In this document: one piece after another, positions 34,652-47,030 of the stretch
Numbering within the stretch: position 1 is the stretch's first letter
Layout: each line of letters starts with the position of its first letter
Source: Coffea arabica
Taxonomy: Eukaryota > Streptophyta > Magnoliopsida > Gentianales > Rubiaceae
Assembly (NCBI RefSeq): GCF_036785885.1
Contig: NC_092312.1
Coordinates: 24,942,001 to 25,006,000, forward strand
Length of the DNA: 64,000 nt
Direction of reading: 5' to 3'
Notes under the pieces: model-generated
Told to the model about the DNA's origin: nothing
Databases searched by the model: none
The model's input: the letters and a program-made list of their open reading frames with translations, nothing else
Program-made: the position numbers and the translations under genes

Positions 34652-36640
34652 TGACGAGGTTAAAATTTACCAATTAAATCAACTCACAAGTTATAACCTA
34701 ATACCTCATTTTGCTGCAAGTATACAGATCGAAATATAGTATAGCAAAGGTACAAGGGTCGAATCCCACAGGGAGCAACTTAACAAATACCAGAGTTTTA
34801 AACCTTATCTTATTATCTAAACTTTTCAAATTATGTGTTGATCAAAGAATTAAAAACAGATTAAGTGCATGAATCCCAACTAACAAATATGTCAAAAGAA
34901 AAGATGTTCTAGGGGAATTAAATCCACTAGCTAGTAAAGATCAGATTTGCCATGTACTTTGTAGTCACAATTCACTCTTGTCTTGGTAGGGAACATTTCC
35001 AAATGTATACTTATCTCACTGTCGTGCAGAAAAGCTTTGTCACGATCACTAGGTTCCACCTACTGTCGTGGTGAAAATCAACCAGTGATGATCTTAGGCC
35101 TTTGTGAAATATTATGAAAAACCCTTCTAGTGATTCACTACTGTCGTGTGTTTCATGCTAGAATTCAATTAATCTTCTTTCCATTATTGTTTACCACTGT
35201 CGTGCGATCACAATAACTGATATAATTTGCAAAAGATGATCAAGCTTTAACAAATGTGAAAATCAAGATTAATGAATTACCAAGAACAAGGTTAGTGAAA
35301 ACTAGCAGCATACAAATCCAAATCTTGCACCAACCAGTTTCATCTACCCCTAGAACAAGAGATAGATCTAGCTAGCTAGACATGATTATCAAAATAACTC
35401 CAACTTCTAATAAAGTAGAAGAAGAGTTAGAAATGAAGGAAAAATGGTAGAGAAAGCTCATATGCAAAACCGACCATAGAAAAGCAATTAAAACCAATCC
35501 GATTAGGGTGGTAGAACCGACCCTAGGTGGTGGTAGATAAAAGCTTAATTCAATTACAGAATAAACAAACTCTCCAACTCTTTAAGCACTCAAGCTTTGA
35601 TAATCAAACCAGCAAGAAGTGAATTTATAAAGATAAAAACTAGAACAAGGTGTTTAGAAATATGAAAACTAATATCTAACAGAGCTAAAAACGAAACTAG
35701 CTCAAAGAGCTTTATTGAATCTGAAAACTAATCTATTCTAAGCTCTCTATCTACTAACAAAGGTTGGCCAAAAAAATCCCCATTGTTCTTGAATTGTAAG
35801 GGGTATTTATAGGTGTTTGGATGAGTTTAAGACAAAACTTAAATTATCATCCATGACCTCATTGCTTAATTATTGTCAAGAATCTTCAAAATCGCAGCTG
35901 CAAATTCAACTAAAATACACAAAAAGTTTTCAAGAAAAGTTGCACATGTATCAAAGTCAGGATTTGCTGCTGGAATTTCTTTTTGACAGATTGCATGAAT
36001 TATTTCTCCATGAAAACGGCAGAATCTACTCTTGTGCTAGTCTTGAAAGTCGTACCTCTTTGAATTATCTTTCCATAGCATCAAGAATCATCCCATTTGG
36101 ACTTTTGTAGGCTGAGATATGGTCAAAATACCATCCTCTGGTCAAACCCCTGTTTCAATTTCCGACCACAGAATGCAGCTTCTGTATTTCGACTTTTTGT
36201 CTATGAAAACAGCAGAATTATATTTCGATGTCTTCATACCAATTGTAGGTCTCTTTCTTAGCTTTAAAATGATATAAAGATCACCTCAATCAGATAAGTA
36301 TAGCTCCAGATATAGCCAAAATACCGAAGAATGTCAAAACTGTCTTGACTTGCATTTTCTCACTTGAACATTTTTCACTTCATTTCTCTTTTCTACCACT
36401 TGAATTCATCACCAATTATCTACTTTTCACCTCATTTGACATCTTTTGGTGATTGGATCATTAACCTGCAAGAAAATGAAGTTTTTACCATTAAAATCAA
36501 TAGAAATGCAATATTATCCACTTTTACCAAAAATATATAATTTTACCAAAAACCTCTTTATTTTAATTATAAAACTAAATAATCAACTGAAAATTAACTA
36601 ATAAAATGCACTTAAAAATACGTAAAATAAACTCTTATCA
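34652..36640 (-). mobile_element. Solo LTR (about 2 kb) with 5-bp target duplication
   Basis: 1989 bases starting TGACGAGG and ending CTCTTATCA on the plus strand, i.e. TGATAAGAG...CCTCGTCA on the minus strand. It is flanked by GATTG at 34647-34651 and 36641-36645. It contains the 'gtatacagatcg' and 'gggtcgaatcccacaggga' phrases common to large plant gypsy-type LTRs. No internal coding region exists, so it is a solo LTR or a large non-coding derivative. Related, less complete sequences lie at 5340-6200 and 48226-49850. Confidence 0.8.
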
Positions 36641-36645
36641 GATTG

Positions 36646-37559
36646 CATGTTCATGATCAACATTCCAGTTTTCCACTTCCTTGTTAGTCATGCTTTTTCA
36701 GTTATTGGTTCTTTTACTTTTACTTTAGTTCAAATGTTTAATTTGTGTGTTTGTTTGTGAACAAATGACTGTGTATTTTAGTCGCTAATTGTGGGTGTCC
36801 GGTGATTTTGATAATCTAAGTGTAAATTTTTTCTCGGTGTCCTGTGATTTGTTTGTGTACTTTGACTTCAGTTGTTGTATGTTCCACAATTGGACTGAAT
36901 TCCGGATGGAGCTGCGGACCCATACCTTGGCAGGGCAACCTGGATGGCAGCTGTTGGGGTAACAAATTTAACGATTTTCCTTCACTTGTATACAACCAGG
37001 TGGTAGCCATGGCATTGCTCTTTCCTCCTGGTATTGACTGGGCTGCAACTTGACACCATACTTTTACCTCTTGGGACTTTGCCATTATGGCTTTTATATT
37101 CATTGAGCAATCTCCCAAGGAGCATCAAGTAAGGAAAACAAAATTTTGATTCATATGCGAGAAATGGATTGAGAATTTGAGTCTCAATTGGTGTAGGACG
37201 AACGGGGTTTTCTACCCTGCGTACGTACTATTCCTATTTTTGTCTCTAATCAGTGGTTAGAATTTTTGTGGATTTATCAGACATAAATTTTATGCCTGCT
37301 TGTATAGATGACTGTTAGTGATTCTTGTAGAATTAATATTCTCTGTGTTTGGCATGCAATTTTTTGGCTCATTTGGAGCGTATGCACCGGGAATATCAGA
37401 GTTGTTGTCCATCTTTTCCTAGGCAATTTTTTATTTGTTGCATTAGATTCGTCAGAATTGCTTAATTTGCTGTTTGCAGGTTTGCTTTAATTAACAGATT
37501 AATTGCCTCACTGGTTTTCTTTACACCTGAAAATTTTATAGATGTTATAGATTCCTGCT
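36646..37559. other. Non-coding, no recognised gene
   Basis: Short frames occur on both strands (36844-37053, 36816-37118, 37308-37490) but none shows a known motif. A moderately GC-rich patch near 36900-37050 could be old coding sequence; not identified. Confidence 0.35.
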
Positions 37560-37991
37560 CACTACAAGAAAATTGGTCATCAGTGACAACTTTTCTCTGT
37601 GACGAAAAAAAGTTGTCACAAAAGTGGATCCTTTATTGACGACTTTGTAACTCGTTACAAACTTCTAATGGGAGCCAACTCATTTGTGACGACTTAGAAA
37701 AGTCGTCACTAGTAAATTCCCGCCAAGATTTAGTAAGAGCGCGGGAGTGCTTAAAACACACAATAGTGACGACATTAAGAACATCATCACTATTGCTTGG
37801 CCTATTTACGGACGACTTTTTGTTGTCGTCACTAATCACTAAAAAAAAAAAGTTATTAGTGACAACATTTTGTAGTGATGACAATAGGTCGTCACAAAAG
37901 GAGCTTCTTTAGTCGCGACACCTAAAGTTGTCACAATTGCATCAAAGCAACTAAATGTTTAGTGACGACCCGTTATTTTCGTCACAAACTA

Positions 37992-38022
37992 CACTGCAAG
38001 AAATATGGTCATTAGTGACAAC
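37992..38022 (+). repeat. Internal second terminus of the CACTA-like element
   Basis: CACTGCAAGAAATATGGTC followed by ATTAGTGACAAC closely repeats the element's own left end at 37560, 432 bases inside it. This suggests a nested insertion or a duplicated terminus. Confidence 0.65.
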
Positions 38023-38239
38023 ATTTTTTAGTGACGACAAAAGTCGTCACAAAACGTGGTTGTTTAGTGACGACAAGGAAAGTTGTCATAATTGCTCAAA
38101 GCAACTAAGTCTTCAGTGACGACCTTGAAAAAGTTGTCACTAAAATGCTCTATATAGTGACAACTTCTAATATCGTCACTGTCACTCTACTGATTCGGAT
38201 TTAGTGACAAGAATTGATCGTCACTGTTTAAAATACTTA

Positions 38240-40250
38240 TTTCTAAGTCACTTTCATTAATTCTACTGTGCCACCCTAACTTTTGCGATTTAGCCCCAAA
38301 TGTTGTAAAAAATTCCATTAATTCCATTATGATACCTTAACTTTTACAATTTAGCCCCATATGTAGTACACCGATTTCTTTAATTCTATTATTACTCCCT
38401 AACTTTTGTAATTTAGCCCCATATGTAATTCACCAATTTCATTAATTCTACTATGGCACTCTAACTTTTACAATTTAACCCCCATATGTAATACACCGAT
38501 TTTATTATTTCTATTATGGCACCCTAACTTTTACAATTTAGCCCCTATTTTTTTATTAGGAAATTGCGAATGGTATCTTGATAAACTATGCATAAATATT
38601 TTATAATTTTCTCAAACTTAAGTAATAATTTGTTATAAACTCTAAAGATATATCTTTCATTACAATAGTTATAAGGCAGACAGGTCTTTTTATCAATGGA
38701 ATAAGAAATTTATGCCAGATTTATCCTTTGTACTACATGCCAAGTAGTATTAGTAAAGGAATAACAAAGTACTACAAAGTAATTAACAAAATAGCCTTCA
38801 GGGAGTGTAATTTATGGGCAAATGAGCATTATCTATTCAAAGTACCAACTTTTTATGGGCATTTTACTCTCAAACATATAATTTATGATAATTTATAAAT
38901 GTTTGTAAGTAAAATTCAAAAAGTGTTACACTGATTTCTTACAAAACGAAAACTGGCAGGTTATCTTTTCAACATAAATTAAATTTTTTTAAAAAAAGAA
39001 ATGGCCCAAAAAGTACCAACTCTTTGTGGGTTTCCTCCATTACATGAACAAATATTCTGCTCTTTATGGGCATTTCACTCCGAATCATTTAATTTATGTT
39101 AAATACATAAATGTTTGTAAGTAAAATTCAAAAAGTGTTGCAATAATATTTTTATGGAAGGGAAACTGGTAGGTTTTGTATTTAACATAAATTAAATATG
39201 TGAAAGCAAAAAAAAAAGAAATTACCCATAAATCTATGTCTTGCAAATGTATACTAGTAAAATAGTTTCAAACAAAATTAAACATTAAAATAAACTGTAA
39301 TTTATACACATTAAAATATTTGTAATTTATACACATTTTGCAACTATTACTTTGTGTTTTCTCTGTAATGAATTTTTTAACTATTAAGAACTTAAGTTTT
39401 GTCTTGCAAATCTATACTAGTACAATAGTTTTAAACAAAATTAAACATTAAAATAAATGTTTCAAAAAGAACAAAAGTACATTTATCACTTGCGGTAATG
39501 TAACAAAATTTTCTCAACCATTATCAATATTTTCACAAAAGTATTAAAAACTAGCAATTGACAATATTAAAAACTAGCAATTTAATTAGTGACGACTTTT
39601 CTTGTCATTATAATCTTGAATAAATTAGTGATAACATTATGTCATCACTAAATTTTCTTTGATTTTGACTTAACAATAATGTCTTATTAATAGCATTTGA
39701 TTATTTTTAATGAAAGTCTGTTATAACCATAGAATTTGGCTTTCGTTATTTTCAATTAATGATGTACTTTAGTGCTGTAATTATAAAAAATTGCAGGGCT
39801 AAAATATTTGCAAATTGTAAAAGTATATTTTCACTTATATGTAATTAACAAATTTTGCCACCTATATTGATGAAAATTTGTGTTTTTGTACTAAAAAATA
39901 AAGAATAATACTATAGCAATAAAATCTATGCTTCAAACCAAATTAAAAATAAAAAAAAAACATTGTGTTTTTGTAATCATTATGTGTTCTCTAATGATTT
40001 TTAACTGTTATATACTTATGAGCCTCATTGTTAATTTAATTTTCTTGTATATGTAATAACTTCATTAGAATAAAAATAATTGAATAAATAAATAATTCAT
40101 TAGTGTAAATAAACTTGTGACTACTTAACTTAGAATGATTATCAGTTAATTTGATATGAAAATTTGTGCCCAAGTTTTTTGGATATTGTTTGAGTTATGG
40201 GTGAAATCATCTCCACTAGAATTATTTTAGTTGTGAATACATTACTTCAT
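38240..40250. other. AT-rich interior of the CACTA-like element
   Basis: No frame of interest. 38260-38550 contains four imperfect tandem units of about 65-75 bases ('ctaacttttacaatttagcccca' and relatives). 38800-39200 has two related copies of a segment containing 'gggcattt' and 'gtaagtaaaattcaaaaagtgtt'. One isolated AGTGACGAC lies at 39590. Confidence 0.6.
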
Positions 40251-40369
40251 TTTTTTATTGTGCAAGATAAAGGTTTTCAGCGGAGTTGGTGGTGGAAACG
40301 GGTTTGAGAGATTGAGTTTGGGGACGAAGGTGAAGGTTTTAATTAGCTATAGTGGTAGGAGTGGATCCC

Positions 40370-41671
40370 TTTCTTCATCCACCTCTTCCACCGAGATTAA
40401 CCCATCTAACTCCACTTCCTTCAACCACCAAAACGGTGGTCCTGCTCCCCACCGCATCGCTGCCAGAGCAAATAACTCCGACTCGATGCACTCCTAGTGG
40501 GAGTCCATATCAAAAGCCCGCACTCGAATCCATCTCCTCTCCACTCTTCTCCCCGGAACCTCCTCAGTTCTCTCGTTCCTTGCCGACTCCGACCGCCCTG
40601 CCCGCTCCCTCCTCCTCTCTTCCGCCGCCTATTCTTCCATCTCATCTTCCCTCTCCTCCCCTTCATCCGGCTCCGACGACGACTCTCTTTGCCTATGGCT
40701 ATACGACACCTTCCTCTCCGCTGACTCCGAACTCCGCCTCGTTGTCCTCTGCTATATCCCTCTCCTCTCCTCCTTCTATCTATCCCGCATCCACTCCTCC
40801 TCCACCACATCCACTATCTCCCCCACCCCTAATCTCGCCGGCTTCGAAGCTGTCCTTCTTGTCCTCTACTCATCTGAAGTCAAGGCTCATTCGGGTATAC
40901 CCGTGCTCATTTCAATCCCTAATCTCTCTCAACCTTCTCTTTATCACTCCTCTCGAAATCCCCCTTCGAATAAATCGAACCCCATTAACAATAACCCCTC
41001 GTCTCGGCCTCTAGTCAGCGTTCTATCGCCTCCTCTCGAACCCCAGATGGCGGTGAAGTCTACTAAACGAGCTTCCATTGTAGGCATTGCCCTTGATTGT
41101 TATTATAAGCAGATCTCGCAAATGCCCAGTTGGTCAAAGCTTGATTTTTGCAAATTTTCGGCAGATTGGGCAAGTCAGGATTGCCCTTGTAAATCTGATT
41201 TCGATGATTTTACTACCCAAAAACCTGATAATTTTACTGAAAGTAGCCATGGGCTTTCGGGTGACTCGAGGGGTCACAATGAGATTGAGGATGTTGTGGA
41301 AGAAATTCGGCATTTGCGAAGTGAGGGAAGGGATGACGAGTTGAGGTCACAGGGGGTGAGAATTCCGCTGCCATGGGAGTTATTACAGCCGGCATTGAGG
41401 ATTTTGGGGCACTGCTTGCTAGGGCATTTGATTACAGAGGATGTGAAAGCAGCAACTTCAGTGGCAATAAGGAGATTGTATGCTGGGCCTCTCATGACCT
41501 GAACCCGTAGGCCATTTTGGCGACTAGCAGTCTGATTTAGCTAGATAACAGGGCACGCGAGGCTGTTGTTGCAGCTGCAACTGCCAGTGCTACCTCGAAT
41601 GCTAATACACCCAGTAAGGCTAAAAAGCCTGAGATCCTTTTGGTTTCTAAGTGATATCAAAAGTGAATGAG
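40370..41671 (+). pseudogene. Captured hyccin-like gene fragment
   Basis: Plant hyccin (FAM126-like) is a subunit of the plasma-membrane PI4-kinase alpha complex. One frame runs through a Ser/Pro-rich start, an in-frame TAG at 40495-40497, then 'WESISKARTRIHLLSTLLP', 'LCLWLYDTFLSADSELRLVV', 'NLAGFEAVLLVLYSSEVKAH', 'ALDCYYKQISQMPSWSKLDF' and 'LPWELLQPALRILGHCLLG'. Near 41482 one base is missing, and the continuation in the shifted frame has TAG stops before a 'NTPSKAKKPEILLVSK' segment. A possible splice donor (gag|gtaatt) follows at 41672. The GC-rich, C-ended codon use differs sharply from the AT-rich element around it, as expected for captured host sequence. The family call is from memory of its conserved text; non-functionality is certain. 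Confidence 0.65.
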
Positions 41672-42095
41672 GTAATTTGCTTTAATTCTTGAATGTGAGT
41701 TTGTATGTGGAATTATGTAGGTATAGGTGTAGATTATACGCGAGTAATGAGTAGCTTATTTTGAACTTGGAACTCAGCCTGAAAGTTGTGTATCATTATT
41801 ACTGTGATATGAATAGGTGTTCCAATTGCTTATATTTGGACTTAAATAAAATATAAATAAATAAATCGAATGAATATGTAAGTTTTGATGATTATGTAGT
41901 GCTCTTGGAATATGTAGTTGTAACATAATTAGGTACAAGTATAGATTAGTACCAAAATTAAAAGAAGAAAACATATGTTTTATATGCAAACATTTTCTTA
42001 TAAGAACTACAGCTACCATTTTATTCATTGTCTTCGAGCTTATAATGCACATTATCATTTCGTAGGGACATCATTGGTTTGTTATTGTCTTGCAG

Positions 42096-42154
42096 CTCAT
42101 TATGCTGATGCTATTGGTCCCTGCTATGGAATTCCCAATTATTGTGATGTTTGG
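42096..42154 (+). pseudogene. Exon-like segment A inside the CACTA-like element
   Basis: Preceded by 'ttgtcttgcag' and followed by the strong donor 'gtaagt'. With two leading bases completing an upstream codon it reads HYADAIGPCYGIPNYCDVW (19 codons, no stop) and leaves phase 0, which agrees with segment B. The protein is not recognised. Confidence 0.4.
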
Positions 42155-42573
42155 GTAAGTATATACTCCTTTCTATCTATGTTAGACTTGTTTCAAATGG
42201 TTGGGTCTTGTCAACAAAGTTTCTGTAAAAGTGACAATTTTCACTTTGTTCTAGGAGACATTTGCATATAAACAAGCTACAAGTGGTCTCTGATTTGTGT
42301 TTGATTTTCCTGCCAATTAATGAATATGATAGGAGTAATTTTCTTTTCCTTCCTTTTGGAAGTTTTTGCATGGTTTAGTTGAGTTGTTTGTGTGAGAGTA
42401 ATTGATTCAGCTTCCTTTTTTTTGCATTATTGTTTGCTGACTTATTGGCCAAGAGGGCTCTCAATTAGTTTTAGGACCAAGAATTCCTTCTATAGTTTTC
42501 TAGTGCTAGTATTAGCTTCAAGTTAGCTTCTTAATGTCTCATGCAGTCGACTGATTTTTGTTATTATTTGTAG

Positions 42574-42660
42574 GAATTGAACCTGTTGACAGAGGCTTCG
42601 GATTCGGATTTGGGTCTAGGATATTACAATCTACCAATCAAGCTACCATTTTCGCTTGTG
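42574..42660 (+). pseudogene. Exon-like segment B inside the CACTA-like element
   Basis: Preceded by 'ttatttgtag' and followed by 'gtaccc'. Exactly 29 codons without stop: ELNLLTEASDSDLGL then GYYNLPIKLPFSLV. It joins segment A in phase. No family recognised; it may be a further exon of the captured gene or another host gene. Confidence 0.4.
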
Positions 42661-44363
42661 GTACCCTTATACTCTCTATCTCCTCTTTGCTTCTTTTTTT
42701 CTGTTATTTATAGCCAATCCAATTCACTATAAATTTATACTTTCTAAATCATCCTAAAAATTGAAATGTTGCTATACAGCTACTAAATGCACTATGTATA
42801 TAATGCATATGTAGGTGCACAGTGGTTAATGTGATTTAATAGCTAAGACTAATTACTATGATTTTTTTTTGTACTTTTTTGTGTTCTTGCTCCAGTTCAT
42901 GACAATCTCAAATATGGCTGTGTTCCATTTTGTTTACTTTTCATTGTTGTTGTTTGGGAAGATTAAATTAACTGCCGTGTCTTCATTATGTTACTTGCTG
43001 CCCTTTTATGGACAACAAGTGATTTTCCAGCACAAGCCTATTTTCAACTATATATACTTGTCTAAATTGTATTATGTTTGTAAATGAGACGCTCTTGTAA
43101 TTTTCCAGCATATATGAGACCTTAAATTGTGACTAAGGCATATTTATTATAGATACAGTGGCTGTTGCGATTCAAAAATAGCATAAGTTATTGAACCTTA
43201 ATCCTTGGTCTGTGACAATATTAACATGTAATTTGCCAAAGAATTTAGTAAATGCTTGTTACTTTTGTTTTTTTATTTAGGAAATTTGAAGGCTGTTATA
43301 CGTCTTTGATATTAAGAGTTTTCTTTGTTTGTGACAATACCTGGTTTTTACTCTCTATAATTGGTTCCTATGTGCCTATTAAGAGCTATCTTTGCTTTTA
43401 TTTTGTCTCTTATTCTGCTCTTTATGTAGTCACTATTTGGATGAGAGTTTAAATAAATGAGACTTTATTTTTTGTGAATCCTCATTTGATTTTCCTTGTC
43501 TCAAGTTTGTTTTGTCACCTACTAATAATTGTATTTTTCTATTGCAGATATATTGCACATTTTAGAGTTTTGGAAGATGAGTAGCCAAGGCTACTTATTA
43601 GCTCAAAAACTGGTTATAGTGCTATCTTATGCTTAGGAAATGTTTCGTATAACACAAAAATGTTTTGGGACTTGGATTCGTTTTGTACTGCTCCCTTACC
43701 TTATATGATACAACTCATTCTAAAACTACTTGTCAAACTCTTTATAATGTGATGTTGCACATGATTATGATATTGGAAGGATTATTATAATATTTTGGCA
43801 TTTTCTATTGTAATGGGTGAATGTGTTTGTTATTCATTAAGCATTGTTGGTGGCTCCCATTTTTTTTATATTACTCTAGCAAGAAATACATCAAACTACA
43901 CAGTGACAAGATATTGTAACTGAATCACATTTCTCCAATGACAAGTGCCTATTGTCAGTAAATCAAATGTCTTTATTGACAACAATTGTTGTAATTGAAT
44001 TAAATTCTATATTGACAACAATATGTTGTCACTGTTGAAAGGTGTTTAGTGACAACAAAATTGCTAGTAATTGGACCGTATACTGATGACCATTGTTGAG
44101 TTTTAGTGACGATATTGTTTCATGCATCATTGATAAGAAGTCATGTTGTCACTAAACTTAAAGCATTTATTGATGAGAAAAGTTGTCACAAAAGCTCTTT
44201 ATTCACTGACGACTTTTAAGTCATCAGTGTATACTTTTACCGACGGGCATTCAGTGACGACCCTGTGACGACCGAAAAGTTGTCAGTAAAATCCATTAGT
44301 GATGACTTTTTACTTTTTTGTGACAAGAATAGATTGTCACTAAAGGTCAAATTTCTTGTAGTG

Positions 44364-44957
44364 CTGATACCTTTCATCTTGCATTTGGTTGTACAACCTG
44401 ATATGAACGATATCATGGTGTGGAATGCTTCCGCTAATGGCTGTTTCATGACTAAATCAGCTTATGAATTGGTGAGAAAGCGGCGGAATACTTCTGATGT
44501 GTCCGTGTAATATGGAATTCTTCCCTGCCACTGAAAATGTCATTCCTGGGATGGAGGGTGATGAATGGTTTGCTGCCGGTGGATGTGTTGCTCCAGAAAT
44601 GTCGTCTGGCAGTCCTAGGAAAGCAACAGGCATTTGTTTTTTGAGGGGCAAGTGGCCCATCATGTATGGCTGCATTGTGCTCGTGCCTTTGCATTTGTTT
44701 ATCTTCAATTATAATGCAGTGGGTTTTGTTTTATGGGACTCATTATTGTGTGGTGTCTATGGCGCGCAAGGAATGAGCACAGGTTTCAAGCATGTCCCAT
44801 GGTTCTAGCCAAAGTAATCTTCAGAATTAACAGGTTCCTTGCTTTATTTGGAGCTGCGACTGTTGTCAAAAAATCGCTCCTGGAGAGGGATGAAGACTCG
44901 CTTCTAGCTTCATTCTTCCGAGGTAAACAACAGCCAAGGAAGCAGCTTCTTAAATGA
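44364..44957 (+). pseudogene. LINE remnant: zf-RVT region
   Basis: 44380-44510 reads 'PDMNDIMVWNASANGCFMTK' followed by 'SAYELV', the stretch that in plant LINEs lies between RT and the zinc-finger-like domain. In changing frames the text continues to 'WCLWRARNEHRFQACP' (44750-44800), the conserved W..W.ARN motif. Several frameshifts; no RT or RNase H. The CACTA-like element lies directly to its left. Confidence 0.7.
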
Positions 44958-45710
44958 AGTTTGGTGGCATTGAAGTATTAGAGGCAGCAGCTGTGTATTG
45001 ACGGAGGAGAACAGAGAGTCTGCGCAGAAGTGGGTTCACATATAGTATATCAGCTCATCAGTTCCAACACGGTGTCGAAATGGCCTCTATGCAATATATT
45101 AGCAAAGATACGGGTCCAAATGAGCTGATGAACACTGCTGATTCTGTATTAAGTGAATGTTTTACATGAACCTATAATGTTACTCAACTGGCCGGCTATG
45201 TTATTACGAGTGTTGACCTTTGTTTCATGGTAAATAAACAAGGGAAAAAAATGGAACCTGAAAAGAGGAAAGGCAGACTAAAGCTTCAACAAAAGCAAGA
45301 AACCATGTACATCAAGCTGAGAACTTTCATTAGATGTATATTACATCACGTACAAGAATTCAACACCAAAAAATGTGTGCAAAAATAGGGCGCACCACTA
45401 CACTCTAAAGTAATGTGACACACTATCCTCGAGATTGCAATTTGTCAAGTTTATTGTCTCAATTAGCTGCATATATTATTTCCAGATGCCAAAAAATATT
45501 TAGGAAAGAGAATATAGTACATATTTGTGTTTAAGAATCATCCAAGAGCATTATATACGACTAGACTTGAACTTTTATTAGGTATCTTGAATTACAGATT
45601 TTAGACAACCTAGATAAAATTGTACCTATATATAAAAATGAAAGTGGCAAGAAACTTTTCGATTTTTTTGACACAACCCATTGGGCATTGGCATAGCCAA
45701 AAAAATTATA
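44958..45710. other. Non-coding, nothing recognised
   Basis: May contain the 3' end of the LINE remnant (an 'aataaacaaggg' run near 45233). No gene or clear repeat. Confidence 0.35.
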
Positions 45711-45925
45711 GTACTAATACAACTTCACAAGAGATAAAAAGGGTACAAATGAAACAAAATTATTATCTCACTTCTCAAAAGAATTTCTTAATGATAATTT
45801 CTTTGACATGGGTTGAATTTACTATCAAAGCCTTAAATTCAGGGGAGGTTAATATTATTTTCAAAACCTCAAGAAAGGTGAATGCAACTATGTACTTTTA
45901 GCATTTTAGCACATGCTAGCATTAT
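45711..45925. repeat. Dispersed repeat, copy of 6800-7040
   Basis: Homologous over about 200 bases with many substitutions ('aaaagggtacaaatgaaac', 'aggtgaatgcaacta'). Not coding. Confidence 0.65.
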
Positions 45926-47030
45926 TTTCAAAAAGTCCTAATGACTTTCCAACTTTTTTTCTTTTTTTAAATAAAGCTTTAACTCTTCAATAATTAATAA
46001 TAAAGTTTTGTTTCTTAACCTAAAAAAAGCATAATTATCACCCTCCTATCAAATTGAGTAATTAAGATTGATAGGAAACATCATCATCACGTGAGACGAA
46101 TGTTGAATTTCAAGAGCATTATCATCGGAGCAAGAGCATTTACCGAGGAAAAAGACAACTTCTCTTCTTGCCTTCAATTCGTAGATAATATAGAGCAACA
46201 AAAATTTCCACTGCTATCAAAGCCGGAACTCAAAATGGGAAGAATGAATAGTTCCCCTCTGCCCATGCACACGTGACAAAGAGATATGGTTAACTTAGAC
46301 GTTAAGTTTGTCGATTTCAAGTTTCAACGCAAAGACAGAGAGATCCGGTGATAAAAGAACAAGACTTGTCGCATCAGAGTGCAAGTGTCAATGAACGACA
46401 CTAGTATAACAAGAAAAAGAATGCAATCTTCACGCACCCGTGACGGAAACGTGCAAGGATCTGTGGGGCTCAATATATTTACTCGAAAATTGTGCATCCC
46501 CAAAGATGTACAAGTGGACACTTTCTTTGGAAAAAAAACGAAAGAGTGATCTGTAAACCCCACTGCACAAGTGGACTCTTTCTTATTCATCAAATTTGCA
46601 TAAACCATTTTTTTAAGCCTAAGAAAAGTTCACACTATAGGATGTTCAAGTATGAGATAACCTTCGGTGAAGAGAGATGGTTAATCGGACCTACTCATCG
46701 TCAATTTTGATTCACGTGTTCCAACCCGTTGGCACAAAAATATCAAGCAAAGTGAAAATTATTTTAACTATTTAATATAAATTATCACCACACCAAACTT
46801 GCACTCTCTCTTTCCGAATCGTCCTGACCCATACCTTCCCCCTCCTCCAAATGTCTTTTTTTTTCTTTTTTTTTTTATGTCATTAGAAGCAACTTCTAAT
46901 CTACTTCTACATCAACCTATATTACGGGAGAAGAGAAGTCTAAAGAAACATATCAGAGATATGGGATGAACCACTAGATTAGACAAAGTTCACTATCGTA
47001 CTCTCTGAATTTTTTTTTTTTTTTTTTTAA
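45926..47030. other. Non-coding, nothing recognised
   Basis: Two weak copies of a 'cacaagtggac(a/t)ctttctt' phrase occur near 46510 and 46565. 46690-46800 shares text with 13490-13560 in the opposite strand (the 'gtggcgacaact' segment). No gene. Confidence 0.35.

Larger units (their letters stand above)
37560..44363. mobile_element. Non-autonomous CACTA-like transposon carrying host gene fragments
   Basis: 6804 bases. Left end CACTACAAGAAAATTGG, right end complementary (TTTCTTGTAGTG), so the terminal inverted repeat starts with CACTACAAGAAA. Both subterminal regions (37580-38230 and 43900-44350) are filled with direct and inverted copies of AGTGACGAC/GTCGTCACTA, the usual transposase-binding-type arrays of CACTA elements. 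A clean 3-bp target duplication is not seen (GCT versus CTG; only CT/CT agrees). No transposase was found. The interior holds a broken hyccin-like gene fragment (40370-41671) and two exon-like pieces (42096-42154, 42574-42660). Confidence 0.85.

Noticed and set aside
36816..37118. 100-codon minus-strand frame in a GC-richer patch
   Set aside because: No recognisable motif, and a comparable frame exists on the other strand; not enough to call a gene.
40352..41014. 220-codon Pro/Ser-rich frame overlapping the hyccin-like fragment
   Set aside because: It is a shadow frame of a C-rich coding sequence; the frame with family-like text is the other one, continuous apart from one TAG.
41975..42271. 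98-codon frame across the exon-like segment at 42096
   Set aside because: The open frame runs through clear acceptor and donor sites into AT-rich sequence; only the 59-base core looks coding.
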